DNA of 64,000 bases, taken from the NCBI GenBank assembly GCA_016806645.1, contig JACSYO010000947.1, positions 103,501-167,500 on the forward strand. Direction: 5' to 3'. The notes below the pieces were generated by a model. The model was not told the DNA's origin. It saw only the letters and a list, made by a program, of their open reading frames with translations, and did no database searches. How positions within the stretch are numbered: the stretch's first letter is position 1; every line of letters begins with the position of its first letter. Made by a program: the position numbers and the translations under genes. This document shows, piece by piece, positions 47,583-57,830 of the stretch. Origin of the DNA: Ophiodon elongatus. Its lineage: Eukaryota > Chordata > Actinopteri > Perciformes > Hexagrammidae.

Positions 47583-48145
47583 AAATGGTTAAGGTTCAGC
47601 ATTGATCCCAAATGGTTACGGTCAGGCATTGATCCTAAATGGTGAAGGGTTAGGTATTGATCCTGAATGGTTAAGGGTTAGGCATTGATCCCAAATGGTT
47701 AAGGGTCTGGCATTGATCCCAAATGGTTACGGGTTAGGCATTGATCCCAAATGGTTATGGGTCTGGCATTGATCCCGAATGGTTAAGGTCAGGCATTGAT
47801 CCCAAATTGTTCAGGGTTAGGCATGGATCCCAAATGGTTAAGGGTCTGGCATTGATCCCGAATGGTTAAGGTCCGGCATTGATCCCGAATGGTTAAGGGT
47901 TATGCATGGATCCAGAATAGTTAAGGTCAGGCATGGATCCTGAATGGTTAAGGTCAGGCATTGATCCTGAATGGTTAAGGTCAGGCATTGATCCTGAATG
48001 GTTAAGGTCAGGCCTTGATCCGAAATGGTTCAGGGTTAGGCATGGATCCCAAATGGTTAAGGTCAGGCATGGATTCTGAATGGTTAAGGTCAGGCATGGA
48101 TCCTGAATGGTTAAGGTCAGGCATGGATCCTGAATGGTTAGGGTT
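47583..48145. repeat. 27/28-bp minisatellite, about 20 copies
   Basis: Each unit has AATGGTTAAGG, then (T)CAGGCATTGATCC or CATGGATCC, and varies by the 1-base difference GGGT/GGT. It ends about 280 bp before the first recognised znf512 exon. It is a plain tandem array without unique spacers. Confidence 0.95.
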
Positions 48146-48461
48146 AAGAATAGAATAGGCCGTCGTTAATTGTTGTCATTGCATTGAAGAAATACTCTGC
48201 AGAAATACGTTTCACTCCATCAAAACTTATAATGACTGTTTGTGTCACGTGGTTTATCTCTGGTTAGCGTTTCAGGATCTTTAACATGTGACTCTGCTCT
48301 GCCTCAACCTCTTCTGTTTGTTTTATATTCATTCATCAGAACACTTAATTGCGTATCACAAACATATAGAAATGTAGATTATTTAATGTAATAATACTAA
48401 CAGTTCTCTCTGTGTTTTCTAGTGGGGACTTCTACGGGTGGGGAGGAGGTTCATTCCTAGA

Positions 48462-50134
48462 ATGGACCCGGCACACATTGGAGGGGACATGTCACCTTTG
48501 TATGTGCCAAGGAAACGGAAATCTGTCCCGTCCCAACCCAAAGGCGGGGTGCCATGTCCAGGTAAAGGGAAGCGGGCCACGACGGCCATTCTGAAAACCT
48601 TTCACTGCGTCCGTTTAATTAGTTAAATGTTAAATGTTAAATGTTAAATGTTAAATGTTCCCTCCCGACAGTTGTTCAGCGAATACCAGAAAGAACCTGT
48701 GACTTGACTCCTGCTGGGTATCCCAAGGTGAGAATGACACAACACAAGTACACGACGTGCAGCCCACGGCTGGAGCTCGGCTTCACGGTTCTGTTCTCGA
48801 ATGTTTCAGAATGACGAACCTCAATCCCACGACGCCCTGAAGATGAAGAGAACGTATGGCAGGAAGAGGTAAGAGACTTTGTTGCTTTGGATACTGACAT
48901 CACAAGGTATTACCGAACCAGCCGGCTTCCCTTGATGTTTGGTGGGTTAGTGTAACGTCATGCATTATTAGTTTTGTTTGTATTGACAATATTCAATCCA
49001 ACAAGCTTGTGGTGATGAATAGAAGTCGATCACGTAGCTTTGTATGTAACGGTTCATTCTAAGGTAACAAAAACACGACGATTCTTATTTTCAGGTAATT
49101 TAACATTAACATTAAAGAAAACATACTTTTGATTAATAATTATATTCCATTTCTGCCAGTGGAGCCGCCTAAATGCAACACACTGGCCTTTTAAATAACG
49201 TTTCATTGTCATTTCTGAAGCAGTGTTGATGTATTGTTTTTTTTTTTTTTATCAGGTATGAGGACCTCCAGAGTGTTTCCATAGGAACAGTAGATTACCC
49301 AACCACCAGCTGCTCAGTGATGTCATCGGGTGGCCTGGCCAATGGGGCGGACCCAGGCTCCATGGCTCCGCCCACTGCCAGGCTGCCTCCGAGACTGGTG
49401 GGAAAGGACGCGTGGCCTCAAGGCCCCGAGGCCGGCAGGGAGCCGCCCCAACCTCAGGACCACAGCTGGAGCTCCAGCAGGGACCGGGGCCCCGACGCCT
49501 GGGCCCCGGGTCGAGACCGGCCGCAGGAGCAGGTCTGGACCTCCGGCAGGGACCGAGCGGGACACTCCAGTCAAGAACAGACGTGGATCCCAGGCAGGGA
49601 CAGGGCCCACAGCGGACCAGACCAGGCCTGGATGACGGGCCGGGACCGGGGTCCCGAGCAAGGGTGGGCGGCCGACAGGGACCGAGGCCAGGATCAGGTC
49701 TGGAACGCGGGCAGGGAGCCGGGCAGGGACGGGCCCTCCTCGGGGCCGGAGCAGGCCTGGGGAAGTGGCCGAAGCCAAGACCAAGGCTGGAGCAACACGA
49801 GCCGAGACCGAGGGCACGTCTGGAGACCCGGTACGTACCAATACACTTACATCTGAAACTACAGTCAATATATAAATAGTATGTAACTGTACATCCCAAA
49901 CTAAAGATCTGTAAATGTAGATACAATACTAGAAATTATGTGTTTTGGTATTTGTTTTTTCTGGAGATTGAATTTGTTGTTTTACGTGTTATTTTTGAAG
50001 ACTTGAACATGAAGAAAGTCCTAAGAGTGGAGGTGGAGCGAAGCCCACCCGTCATCAACTTCTCACAGCCACCGGAGGGCCGGGACTCCTGTAAGTTACC
50101 GTCTAGTCTCACGTTTAACGGCTTGAGAGTGAGA

Positions 50135-50185
<51 letters not shown>

Positions 50186-51673
50186 CATCAGATTCTTTGG
50201 TGCAAAAATGAAGAAGCATTTGTGATATTTTTGGCAGCGTTCCCTGCAGACTAATTGAAGGTGGGAAAGCAGTTTTCCTGCTGTAGCATGAAACTGGAAC
50301 AGCACGGGAGTACAGTAGTACCGTAATCTCTTAATATAGTAATATCTTAATAAATAGAGCATAAAGAGCTCAATCAATTCGTAGGGGGTTTGATAGTTTG
50401 GATGATGAGACTCATCATTTATTTTCTCTCAGACGGACAGAAATAGATTAAAAAAAAAAAGGATTTTTTTTTTTTTAATTAAATGACAAAAGAGCATTAA
50501 AAGGTTGTCCTCTAATAATAAATATTTCAGGTTCCGATGCAGCCAGTGTCGGTGAGGCCTCGACGGACCAACCCAGCGAGGACCAGAAGCCCCCCGTCCT
50601 CTCCACCAAGAAGGAGCCTCCCACCTATCCTCCGGGTGAGACGCCTGCTGCTGTTTGCATCTGTATTGCACAACGAGGTTGTTTTCATTAACATAAAAAA
50701 AAATGAACCATCAACATTCCGCGGTAATAATAACAATAAAAAAAAAAAAAAGAAGAACTCTGACTTCGAGACGGGCTCCTCCTCCTGAAACATTTCAACT
50801 GCGTGAAATGAGATCTTTTATTTGTCGACGCCCACCAGGAAGTCCAGAGGAGCGTTGGCAGCTCCAGATCGTGGCCAAGGGCAGAGTCACCTGTCCCAAA
50901 TGTAAAAGTGTGAGCAGGAAGACTGTGGAGGGGCTGAAGAAGCACATGGAGAACTGCAGACTGGTGAGAACCCGAAACATAGTCTGGATTATAAGATGCA
51001 TGTACATATACATATACATATACATATACACCGTGGGGTAATGAAGGTCCTCTTCAGAGTCTTAAGAGTCCTGATAAAGTTGAATGTTTCTATCTGGAGG
51101 AGCAGATAGATTTGTAATTGTGATTCTTTGCCTTTTTCTTCTTAAAAGATAAATAAAAAAAGACCCCTTCCCGTCTGTACTGATTTTAAAGCCCACGTGA
51201 CGTAACTTTGATGTGTTGTGTGCAGCAACCCTTCACCTGTCAACACTGTGGGAAACAGCTGAAGTCTTCAACGGGGATGAAGTATCACATCATGGCCGAC
51301 CACAGCCACCTGGTAAGACGGCTGACCTCCGACCCCGCCTCTTCTACCGTCCTCCATTTTTACACCTTTCCATTCTGACTCGTGTCCTCAGACACAAAGA
51401 TTTCTTTAGTTGATTTAGGCTTTTTTTCTGCTTTCTTTTTTATTCTGAATGACTTATTTCTAAGAAACCTTTTGAGCACGTCTCTGGGAAACACGAGATT
51501 TAAAGTGGTGCTTTTTGTTTTTTGGTTTATTTTGTCCTCCTTTCTTTTTTTTTCTTTTTAAACAACAAAACAGAACAAATCAAAAATTAACACACAAATT
51601 TGGTCAAATTAAACAGAGATTTTCTTGCAATGTTGATCCAGCATAAACAACATTAATTCCTTGATAATAACAG

Positions 51674-51723
<50 letters not shown>

Positions 51724-54700
51724 GTAAAATGAAATAAAAATAAAAAATAAATAAAAATAAAAATAAAAATAAAAATAAAAATAAAAATAAAAATAAAAAT
51801 AAAAATAAATAAATGAATAAATAAATAAATAAATAAAGTAAAACAAAGAAAAAAAAGAAAACATATTGGGGAGAAATTTACAATTACAGAGGATGCTTAC
51901 TGAGCTAATTAATCACAATCTACTCCAATACATGTTATTGCTGACTATTTTATTAAATCAACTAATTGATTAGTCGATGGCATCGTGTGAGTGTCAGTCG
52001 ACGGGACGGAGTCGTTACCTATTTCATGAGAGTGTTGTCCACCTCTGGATGACCGAAGCTCGTATTAAAGTAGAGGTGTTTCTTTGCGTCGTACAAAATG
52101 TATTTTTATTTTTCAGCCCTCAGCAGAAGACGCCAAGAACCTGGACGACCGTGCCATCAAAGACAAACTGCGTAAAATCCTGAAGAGACTTGGCAAATTA
52201 AAATGCTCCAAAGAGGTAAAACTTCAAAAACGGGAGATTTATAAAAAAAAATAATGTAAGAAGCGATGATGAATCCACGGTAAAATATATATTTTTTTGC
52301 TTCTTCTTCTCTTGTCAGGGCTGTAATGCTGCCTTCACCAGCATCATGGGCTACGTGTACCACATGAAGAAGTGTGGGAAGGAGGAGTCCGAGCTGGAGA
52401 AGATGCTGCTGAATTGCTCTCACTGCGGGAAAGCATACAAGTCCAAAGCCGGGCTGGAGTACCACCTGAAATCAGAGCACGCTCCCGTGAGTCCTGTGTT
52501 TTCATTTTAATGTTTTAAATCGGATGATTCAGAACCGTTTAGTCACTCCAATCGTTTCATCCCTCCCCGTTCCCGCGGTGACCCAGACGCCGCAGAAGAG
52601 CGAGGAAGACGAGGCCCTGAAGGCCCACAGGGAGGCGAACCCGGAGAGGACGGCGAGTGGCCGCGTGCAGCGCGCCTCGGCTCAGGTGGCCAACTTCCAC
52701 CTGGCCGAGATCGCCAACAACGACCTGCCCAAGGACTGGCCCAAGAGGAAGTTTCAGTCGGACCTGGTGCCGGACGACAAAAAGGTGAGAGGAGGTTGTC
52801 TCAGAATGTACGGCTGACACGAATGCTTCGACCGTTGCCGTGGTAATGGCCCATTAATTAAGGAACAGTAATCCCCAGGGATGCAACGGATCGTGAAACT
52901 CGAGGTTCGGATTGTGTCCCGGATTTCAGTCCCGAGTCGGATCAGCACAAAAGAAAAAAGGGACAATATAAATTTCCTGATCCCGCTTTATTGCCACCGA
53001 TCATCGAGGACTCATATCTTACATATTTTATATTGCTGTGAAAACATTTAAATTTTTCAGTTTTTCACCAAAAACTACAATAAATAAATACATATATTTA
53101 TTTATTTGTCCGGGTCTACTATTTATTTATTTATTTATTTATACATACATACATACATACATACATACATACATACATACATACACACAAAGCCAGGTCT
53201 ACTATTTTCCATGTTGGCATAGGCCACAGTCTATTTATTTATTTATTTATTTATTTATTTATTATAGGCCTACTAATCATCAAATTTGTTTTTATTGGCT
53301 GTCGCTGTCATTTATTTGATGTGACTATTATCTTCTTGATAAAAAAGAAAATCCTCTTTATATCTACAATAATAGCAAAGTACGACGTAAGTAAACGATG
53401 ACTGCAGCGTGTGCGTGTGCGTGTGCGTGTGCGTGTGCGTGTGCGTGTGCGTGTGCGCGTGCGTGTGTGTGTGTCCCCACACCCACTGTCCTCAGACGCT
53501 GTGCAGTATCTCCTCATTATGTCAGGCCTGATATGCAAAGTAGCCCCGGGAACCATGGCAGCGGCAGACAGGGGTGTGCGTGTCACAAAAATGGCCACCG
53601 AAAATGTTATCTGGAAAATGTCTATCTTAAAAAAAAAAAAAAAAATCAAGATGTGATTTGTTTTATTGTGTAATATTCCCACAAACCAGCTGTGGCTCGA
53701 GGAGCTGAGAGACGTTGGTAAATGTTGAGTATTCTGACTTCTTTTTCCTCGAGGAGAATCCCCCTCAGGACCCACGACTAAGTCAAGGCCCAACGAGGAA
53801 TCTGACGACAAAATAAAGCCGAAAAGTGGTTCGAAGTTTAAGTAAAAAAAGTATTTACTTTGATCGAAAGCAATTACACATTTAAAACACACGATGTGAA
53901 AATAATAAAACCGGGATATCTCACGAGATAGAGCTCCGCCTCCCAGACCGACCACAGCAAAGGTCCCGTCTGTATGTCGCTTCCAACTCCTCCCGCTTTC
54001 AGTACGTCATCAAGCCGCGACCTCGCTCTGTTCCGCCTCCATGACGAGTGCAAAGGTCAGCTCAGGGACCTCCCACTATTGCGCAAGACATGCAACAGTA
54101 CTTTTTCATAACTAACTGCTTTGGCATAATTTGCACGCACGGTAATTATAAAATAGTTTAGGCTTTATGGGGTTTTTTCTATTTAACCTTCACATAAGCC
54201 AGAGTTGTGACGTCTGTACCGGGATGTCCTGAGGGATTCCAGGCCGCCTCTGACCTCCTCTTGTTCCCTCTCGCCCTCCCAGTTGAAATACGCCCGCCCC
54301 GGCCTGCCGGCCTTCAGCCAGGAGGTGCTGAGGAAGTGGAAGAACGAGGTGAAGCTGCAGAGGAAAGTCCACTGTCCCAACCAGGTAGAGGACGTCCCGT
54401 CTTCAGCCGGTGCGATGGGTTCAGTCCCCGGTTTCACCGATTTTTGTTTATGCATTTGTATAAATGTCCTGTCTCGACTGGAATAAGATAAAATATCGTA
54501 CTGCGAAAATGAAAGTGATACATTTTCACATTTACAGTTTGTTTGTGCGTTCTGTGTTTCCACAAATTAGTTTCTTCGTTCAATTATTTGTTCATTATTT
54601 GACACTCTATTCATCTCAGTACGAGTCAGGTTTGGTATTTGTAGTATTTCTATGTCATATATTTCTTTTAACCTTTTTTTTTGTCACAATGTCGCATTTC

Positions 54701-57322
54701 TTTTTAAATCACAGCATCTGATTTCAAGGAATACTTCAAAAGTTAAATACTGGCCTTGAGTTACCTCGAAGCATCGAAGGAAACTTAGTTTTCTCCACCG
54801 TGAACGGAGAGTAAAAAAGTAAAGGAGGGAATCTTTGATGAATTTATGTAAATGAGAGTCGTGTTTAACAACAGAACTAAATCAAAACATCAGTTTACGA
54901 ACTCGCGCAACATAATCCAATCTCATTTATTCCGTCGTACGCTCACTACGTCACAAACATACGCATCTTCACCAGAACCTTAATATTTAAAACACTCCGG
55001 ACTCGCATGGACGAGTTTAAAAAAAAAAAAAATAGTAAGCAAAGATTTTTACTAAAATTCATCAAACTTTGATCTATTATTTGTTCCCCGTGAAGGCGTG
55101 AGAGGAAGAACAAACAAAAATTCAAGGTAACACAGGGTTAGTTATTGATTAAAGAATTGGTCATTTTGTGGGTGAAGTCTTCCTTCTCAAAATGCACGAT
55201 TGTTTTTCTTTTCTTTTCTATCTAATTATCTTGAGGGTTACTTAATTCATAAGAATTTAGGCTCGGAATATATAAGCATTATGCTTCTGGCCTTTTCAGT
55301 GTATATAGGCTTTACTCGTTGTATTGTATGTGATGACTGAATATAACTACTACTTAATGCACCGCCCGTGTCTCCCTCAGGGTTGTTGCTCCACCTACAC
55401 CAGCGTGTCGGGACTCAAAGCTCATCTGGGACTCTGCACGAGGGTACGTCAGCTTTTTCTTTTCTTTTTTTATCTCCGAAAACAGATTTAATAAAATGAA
55501 AATGAGCTTATTGGGAAGAGTGATGAGAGTAAAAGAAACCGTGCATAGAGACGTAAATATAGATGCGTTCTGAAATGTGTAAAGTTAATCTGAAAATAGT
55601 CTTTAAAAGCAAAGTATGAGTATTATTTTTGCTTCAGTTAATGATACCATCAAGATTTTTAACAGATTTCAGATACTTTGTGGATGTGTCAAATGAATCC
55701 TTCAGTCCGGCCCATGTAGTACGACGTACCACCACCCAATATTATCGTTGAAGTCAGCTTTCACGATACACATGCATCATAATGTGTATATATAACATAA
55801 TAAGTGCAGCGTATTCCAGCTTTATGATCGTTTCACGGCTTCTTCTGTTGCCTCTGATCTCATTTCAGGGCGACTTTGAGGCCGGAAAGTACAGATGTCT
55901 GATCTGCAACAAGGAGTTTAACTCTGAAAGTGGAGTGAAATACCACATCAACTCCGTCCACTCGCAGGTAACGACGTCGTTCACGACCAGTAGCGTTTGT
56001 TTCCGATACCGATATCGGTAATGGACATCATGCTGTATTGAAAAAGACTTGAAACTAGAGATTGAGACATAAACTCATGTTTACAATGTTTACTGAGGGA
56101 ATAAATCGAGAGAAGTAGAGTCATTTTCTATAGACTTCTATACAACCAGAGGAGTCGCCCCCTGGTGGTCAGGAGAGAGAATGCAGCTTTAACACATGAA
56201 GCTTTGACTTCTATACAACCAGAGGAGTCGCCCCCTGGTGGTCAGGAGAGCGAATGCAGCTTTAACACATGAAGCTTTGACTTCTATACAACCAGAGGAG
56301 TCGCCCCCTGGTGGTCAGGAGAGAGAATGCACGTTTAAGACACTTCCGCATCGGCTTCACTCGGCAGAACAGGAGGCTGCCTCCTGGTTTAATCAAAGCA
56401 AATACTTAAATACATAATACATACATTTATTTCCTAATGATTTGAACTATGTTTTATTATGCAAATAACCATTAAAGATGATAATAACAAGGTAAAAGGA
56501 TACCTTTGATGACTTGCTTCACCCCGTCTCATCTTTCTTTTACAGGACTGGTTTGTGACAAACAAAAAGGCCTCCAAGAAGTTTGAGAAGTTCCTCAAAA
56601 GCCAGCCCAAGGAGTTGGTCCATAAGGTGGACAAGCAGATCGTGGATCACTACCAGCACCATCATCATCATCTTCACCTCCAGCAGCAGCAGCAGCAGCA
56701 GCAGCATCATCAGCATCATCAGCATCATCAGCACCATCAGCACCATCAGCACCACCACCACCACCACCATCAGCAGCAGCAGCCGCTGCAGTACCAACCC
56801 ATGCAGCACCCTCTGCAGCCGCTGCATCACCTCCAGCACCAAACCCAGCACCTCCACCCGGAGCACCACGGCCTCCCCCTGCAGCCGGACGCCCAGCTCC
56901 ATCAGCCCATCCTCCAATACACCCCTTTAGAGCCTCCTCCGGGACACATGTGGGTGGAGATGGACCGGGGAGGGGCCGGGCCGGGGCCGGGGCCGGAGCA
57001 GGCCCCGATCGAGATGGACATGGCGGATGTTGAGAAACCCGGAGAGGAGGAGGAGGAGGACGGCGGGATGGCGGAGGGGAAAAGGAGAAATAAGGGGGAG
57101 AGGGGGAAGGCTGATGGGAAGCGGAAGGATTGCTTTGCTTTCGGCGGTGGTGGTGGAGGCGGTGGTGGTGGTGGTGGAGGTGGAGGTAATACCGGCAGCT
57201 CGTCCGGCGAACCAGAGGTGGAGCAGCGGGACCGGCAGAGACAGATCGACCAGTGGAATCTGAAACGTCCGGGTATCATGGAGCCCCTCCCCGAGGCTGG
57301 AAAGGCACAAAGGAACACTTAA
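48462..57322 (+). CDS. znf512: Zinc finger protein 512, complete coding region in 15 exons
   Basis: The coding exons are 48462-48561, 48672-48727, 48810-48868, 49256-49830, 50001-50090, 50531-50635, 50839-50963, 51226-51312, 52117-52215, 52319-52486, 52587-52784, 54283-54384, 55381-55443, 55869-55967 and 56546-57322. They sum to 2703 nt (900 aa), every junction is AG/GT, and the phases agree. ZNF512 is a nuclear zinc-finger protein, and recent work links the ZNF512/ZNF512B pair to pericentric heterochromatin. Fingers come in three C2HC+C2H2 pairs at residues about 335-395, 428-488 and 585-640. LKYARPGLPAFSQEVLRKWK and SESGVKYHINSVHS match ZNF512 better than ZNF512B. Human ZNF512 is about 567 aa; the excess here is the W-repeat exon 4 and the low-complexity last exon. 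The start at MDPAHIGG is preceded by an in-frame stop in the same exon. Confidence 0.92.
49256..49830 (+). CDS. znf512: znf512 exon 4: tryptophan-spaced disordered repeats
   Basis: This 575-bp exon encodes residues about 72-263. After a serine/proline-rich start it has about 11 tryptophans 11-18 residues apart in units like QVWTSGRDR, QAWMTGRDRG and QGWAADRDRG. It is GC-rich, Gly/Arg/Asp/Gln-rich and surely disordered. No such block is present in human ZNF512 as I know it. Both borders are clean splice sites and keep phase, so it is coding. Confidence 0.85.
50135..50184. repeat. (ATT)n microsatellite
   Basis: About 16 ATT repeats immediately downstream of the znf512 exon 5 donor. Confidence 0.95.
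50839..51312 (+). CDS. znf512: znf512 exons 7-8: first zinc-finger pair
   Basis: Exon 7 (50839-50963) encodes EERWQLQIVAKGRVTCPKC and a C2HC finger ending KKHMENC. Exon 8 (51226-51312) encodes a C2H2 finger, FTCQHCGKQLKSS...HIMADHSH. The human counterparts begin LEEQWYLEIVDKG and FTCHHCGKQL, which fixes the identity. Confidence 0.92.
51674..51836. repeat. (AAT)n plus (AAATAA)n microsatellites
   Basis: An AAT run (51674-51723) is followed by AAATAA-type units and AAAT tetranucleotides to about 51836, in a znf512 intron. Confidence 0.93.
52117..52486 (+). CDS. znf512: znf512 exons 9-10: second zinc-finger pair
   Basis: Exon 9 (52117-52215) encodes an acidic/basic helix (IKDKLRKILKRLGKLKCSKE). 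Exon 10 (52319-52486) completes the CX4C finger (GCNAAFTSIMGYVYHMKKC) and adds NCSHCGKAYKSKAGLEYHLK. The split inside the finger, between the two cysteines, recurs at exons 12/13. Confidence 0.92.
52587..52784 (+). CDS. znf512: znf512 exon 11: RxxSAQVANFHLAEIA linker
   Basis: This 198-bp exon encodes the conserved linker with RVQRASAQVANFHLAEIA and DWPKRKFQSDLVPDDKK. A similar basic helix (RRRAAQVALLYLQELA) is present in human GTF3C2 as I recall it, an unexplained resemblance. Confidence 0.9.
53100..53470. repeat. Cluster of TTTA, CATA, TTTA and GTGTGC tandem runs
   Basis: TTTA and CATA tetranucleotides lie at about 53096-53172, TTTA again at 53231-53262, and the 6-bp unit GTGTGC at 53408-53460. 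They sit in the 1.5-kb intron between znf512 exons 11 and 12. The 215-aa minus frame across this intron has no recognisable content. Confidence 0.9.
54283..55967 (+). CDS. znf512: znf512 exons 12-14: third zinc-finger pair
   Basis: Exon 12 (54283-54384) encodes LKYARPGLPAFSQEVLRKWK and begins a finger at HCPNQ. Exon 13 (55381-55443) supplies GCCSTYTSVSGLKAHLGLC. Exon 14 (55869-55967) encodes the C2H2 finger YRCLICNKEF...HINSVHSQ. Confidence 0.92.
56133..56336. repeat. 73-bp tandem triplicate, each unit with a CTCF-like site
   Basis: GACTTCTATACAACCAGAGG starts at 56133, 56206 and 56279. Each unit contains GTCGCCCCCTGGTGGTCAG, whose reverse complement CCACCAGGGGGCGAC matches the CTCF core closely. 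It lies in the last znf512 intron. Confidence 0.9.
56546..57322 (+). CDS. znf512: znf512 last exon: His/Gln-rich and Gly-rich tail
   Basis: The exon begins DWFVTNKKASKKFEKFLKSQ, as in ZNF512. It then has a long histidine/glutamine block (about residues 680-765), a proline/glycine segment, an acidic stretch and a pure glycine run (57147-57186). The stop is TAA at 57320. Human ZNF512 ends with a short basic tail instead. CAG/CAC/CAT triplet runs make the region length-variable. Confidence 0.9.
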   Translation, partial: DWFVTNKKASKKFEKFLKSQPKELVHKVDKQIVDHYQHHHHHLHLQQQQQQQQHHQHHQHHQHHQHHQHHHHHHHQQQQPLQYQPMQHPLQPLHHLQHQTQHLHPEHHGLPLQPDAQLHQPILQYTPLEPPPGHMWVEMDRGGAGPGPGPEQAPIEMDMADVEKPGEEEEEDGGMAEGKRRNKGERGKADGKRKDCFAFGGGGGGGGGGGGGGGNTGSSSGEPEVEQRDRQRQIDQWNLKRPGIMEPLPEAGKAQRNT

Positions 57323-57390
57323 AAAATAAAGAAAAAGAAAAAGAAAACCCGTCGTACATCAGAGCTGATTTGTCCGTCCCGACGTTCTCA

Positions 57391-57515
57391 CGAGAGGAGG
57401 AAGAGGAGGAAGAAGAGGAAGAGGAAGAGGAAGAGGAGGAAGAGGAAGAGGAAGAGGAGGAGGAGGAGGAGGAGGAAGAGGAAGAGGAAGAGGAAGAGGA
57501 GGAGGAGGAGGAATA
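57391..57515. repeat. GAG/GAA polypurine tract
   Basis: About 125 bases of nearly pure GAG and GAA triplets just downstream of the znf512 stop codon, in a frame different from the znf512 coding frame. Pure purine tracts of this length can adopt triplex structures. Confidence 0.95.
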
Positions 57516-57630
57516 AGAGGCGGCCGACGACGGAGCTGCTGTTTACGACTTTTAACATTTTTAGAAGATGATGATGATGATGAAGGAAACCTTCAAAAGA
57601 ACCTCACAGAGTCGGAAGTAGGATGTGAGA

Positions 57631-57830
<200 letters not shown>

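Noticed and set aside
47583..48145. Possible CRISPR array because of regular repeats
   Set aside because: Units are contiguous with no unique spacers, and the genome is eukaryotic. It is a minisatellite.
49252..49926. Long minus and alternate-frame ORFs over znf512 exon 4
   Set aside because: They are GC-rich shadows; only the frame beginning MMSSGGLANG joins the flanking exons in phase.
53308..53955. 215-aa minus frame in a znf512 intron
   Set aside because: It crosses a GTGTGC tandem repeat and a poly-A run, and no similarity is recognised.
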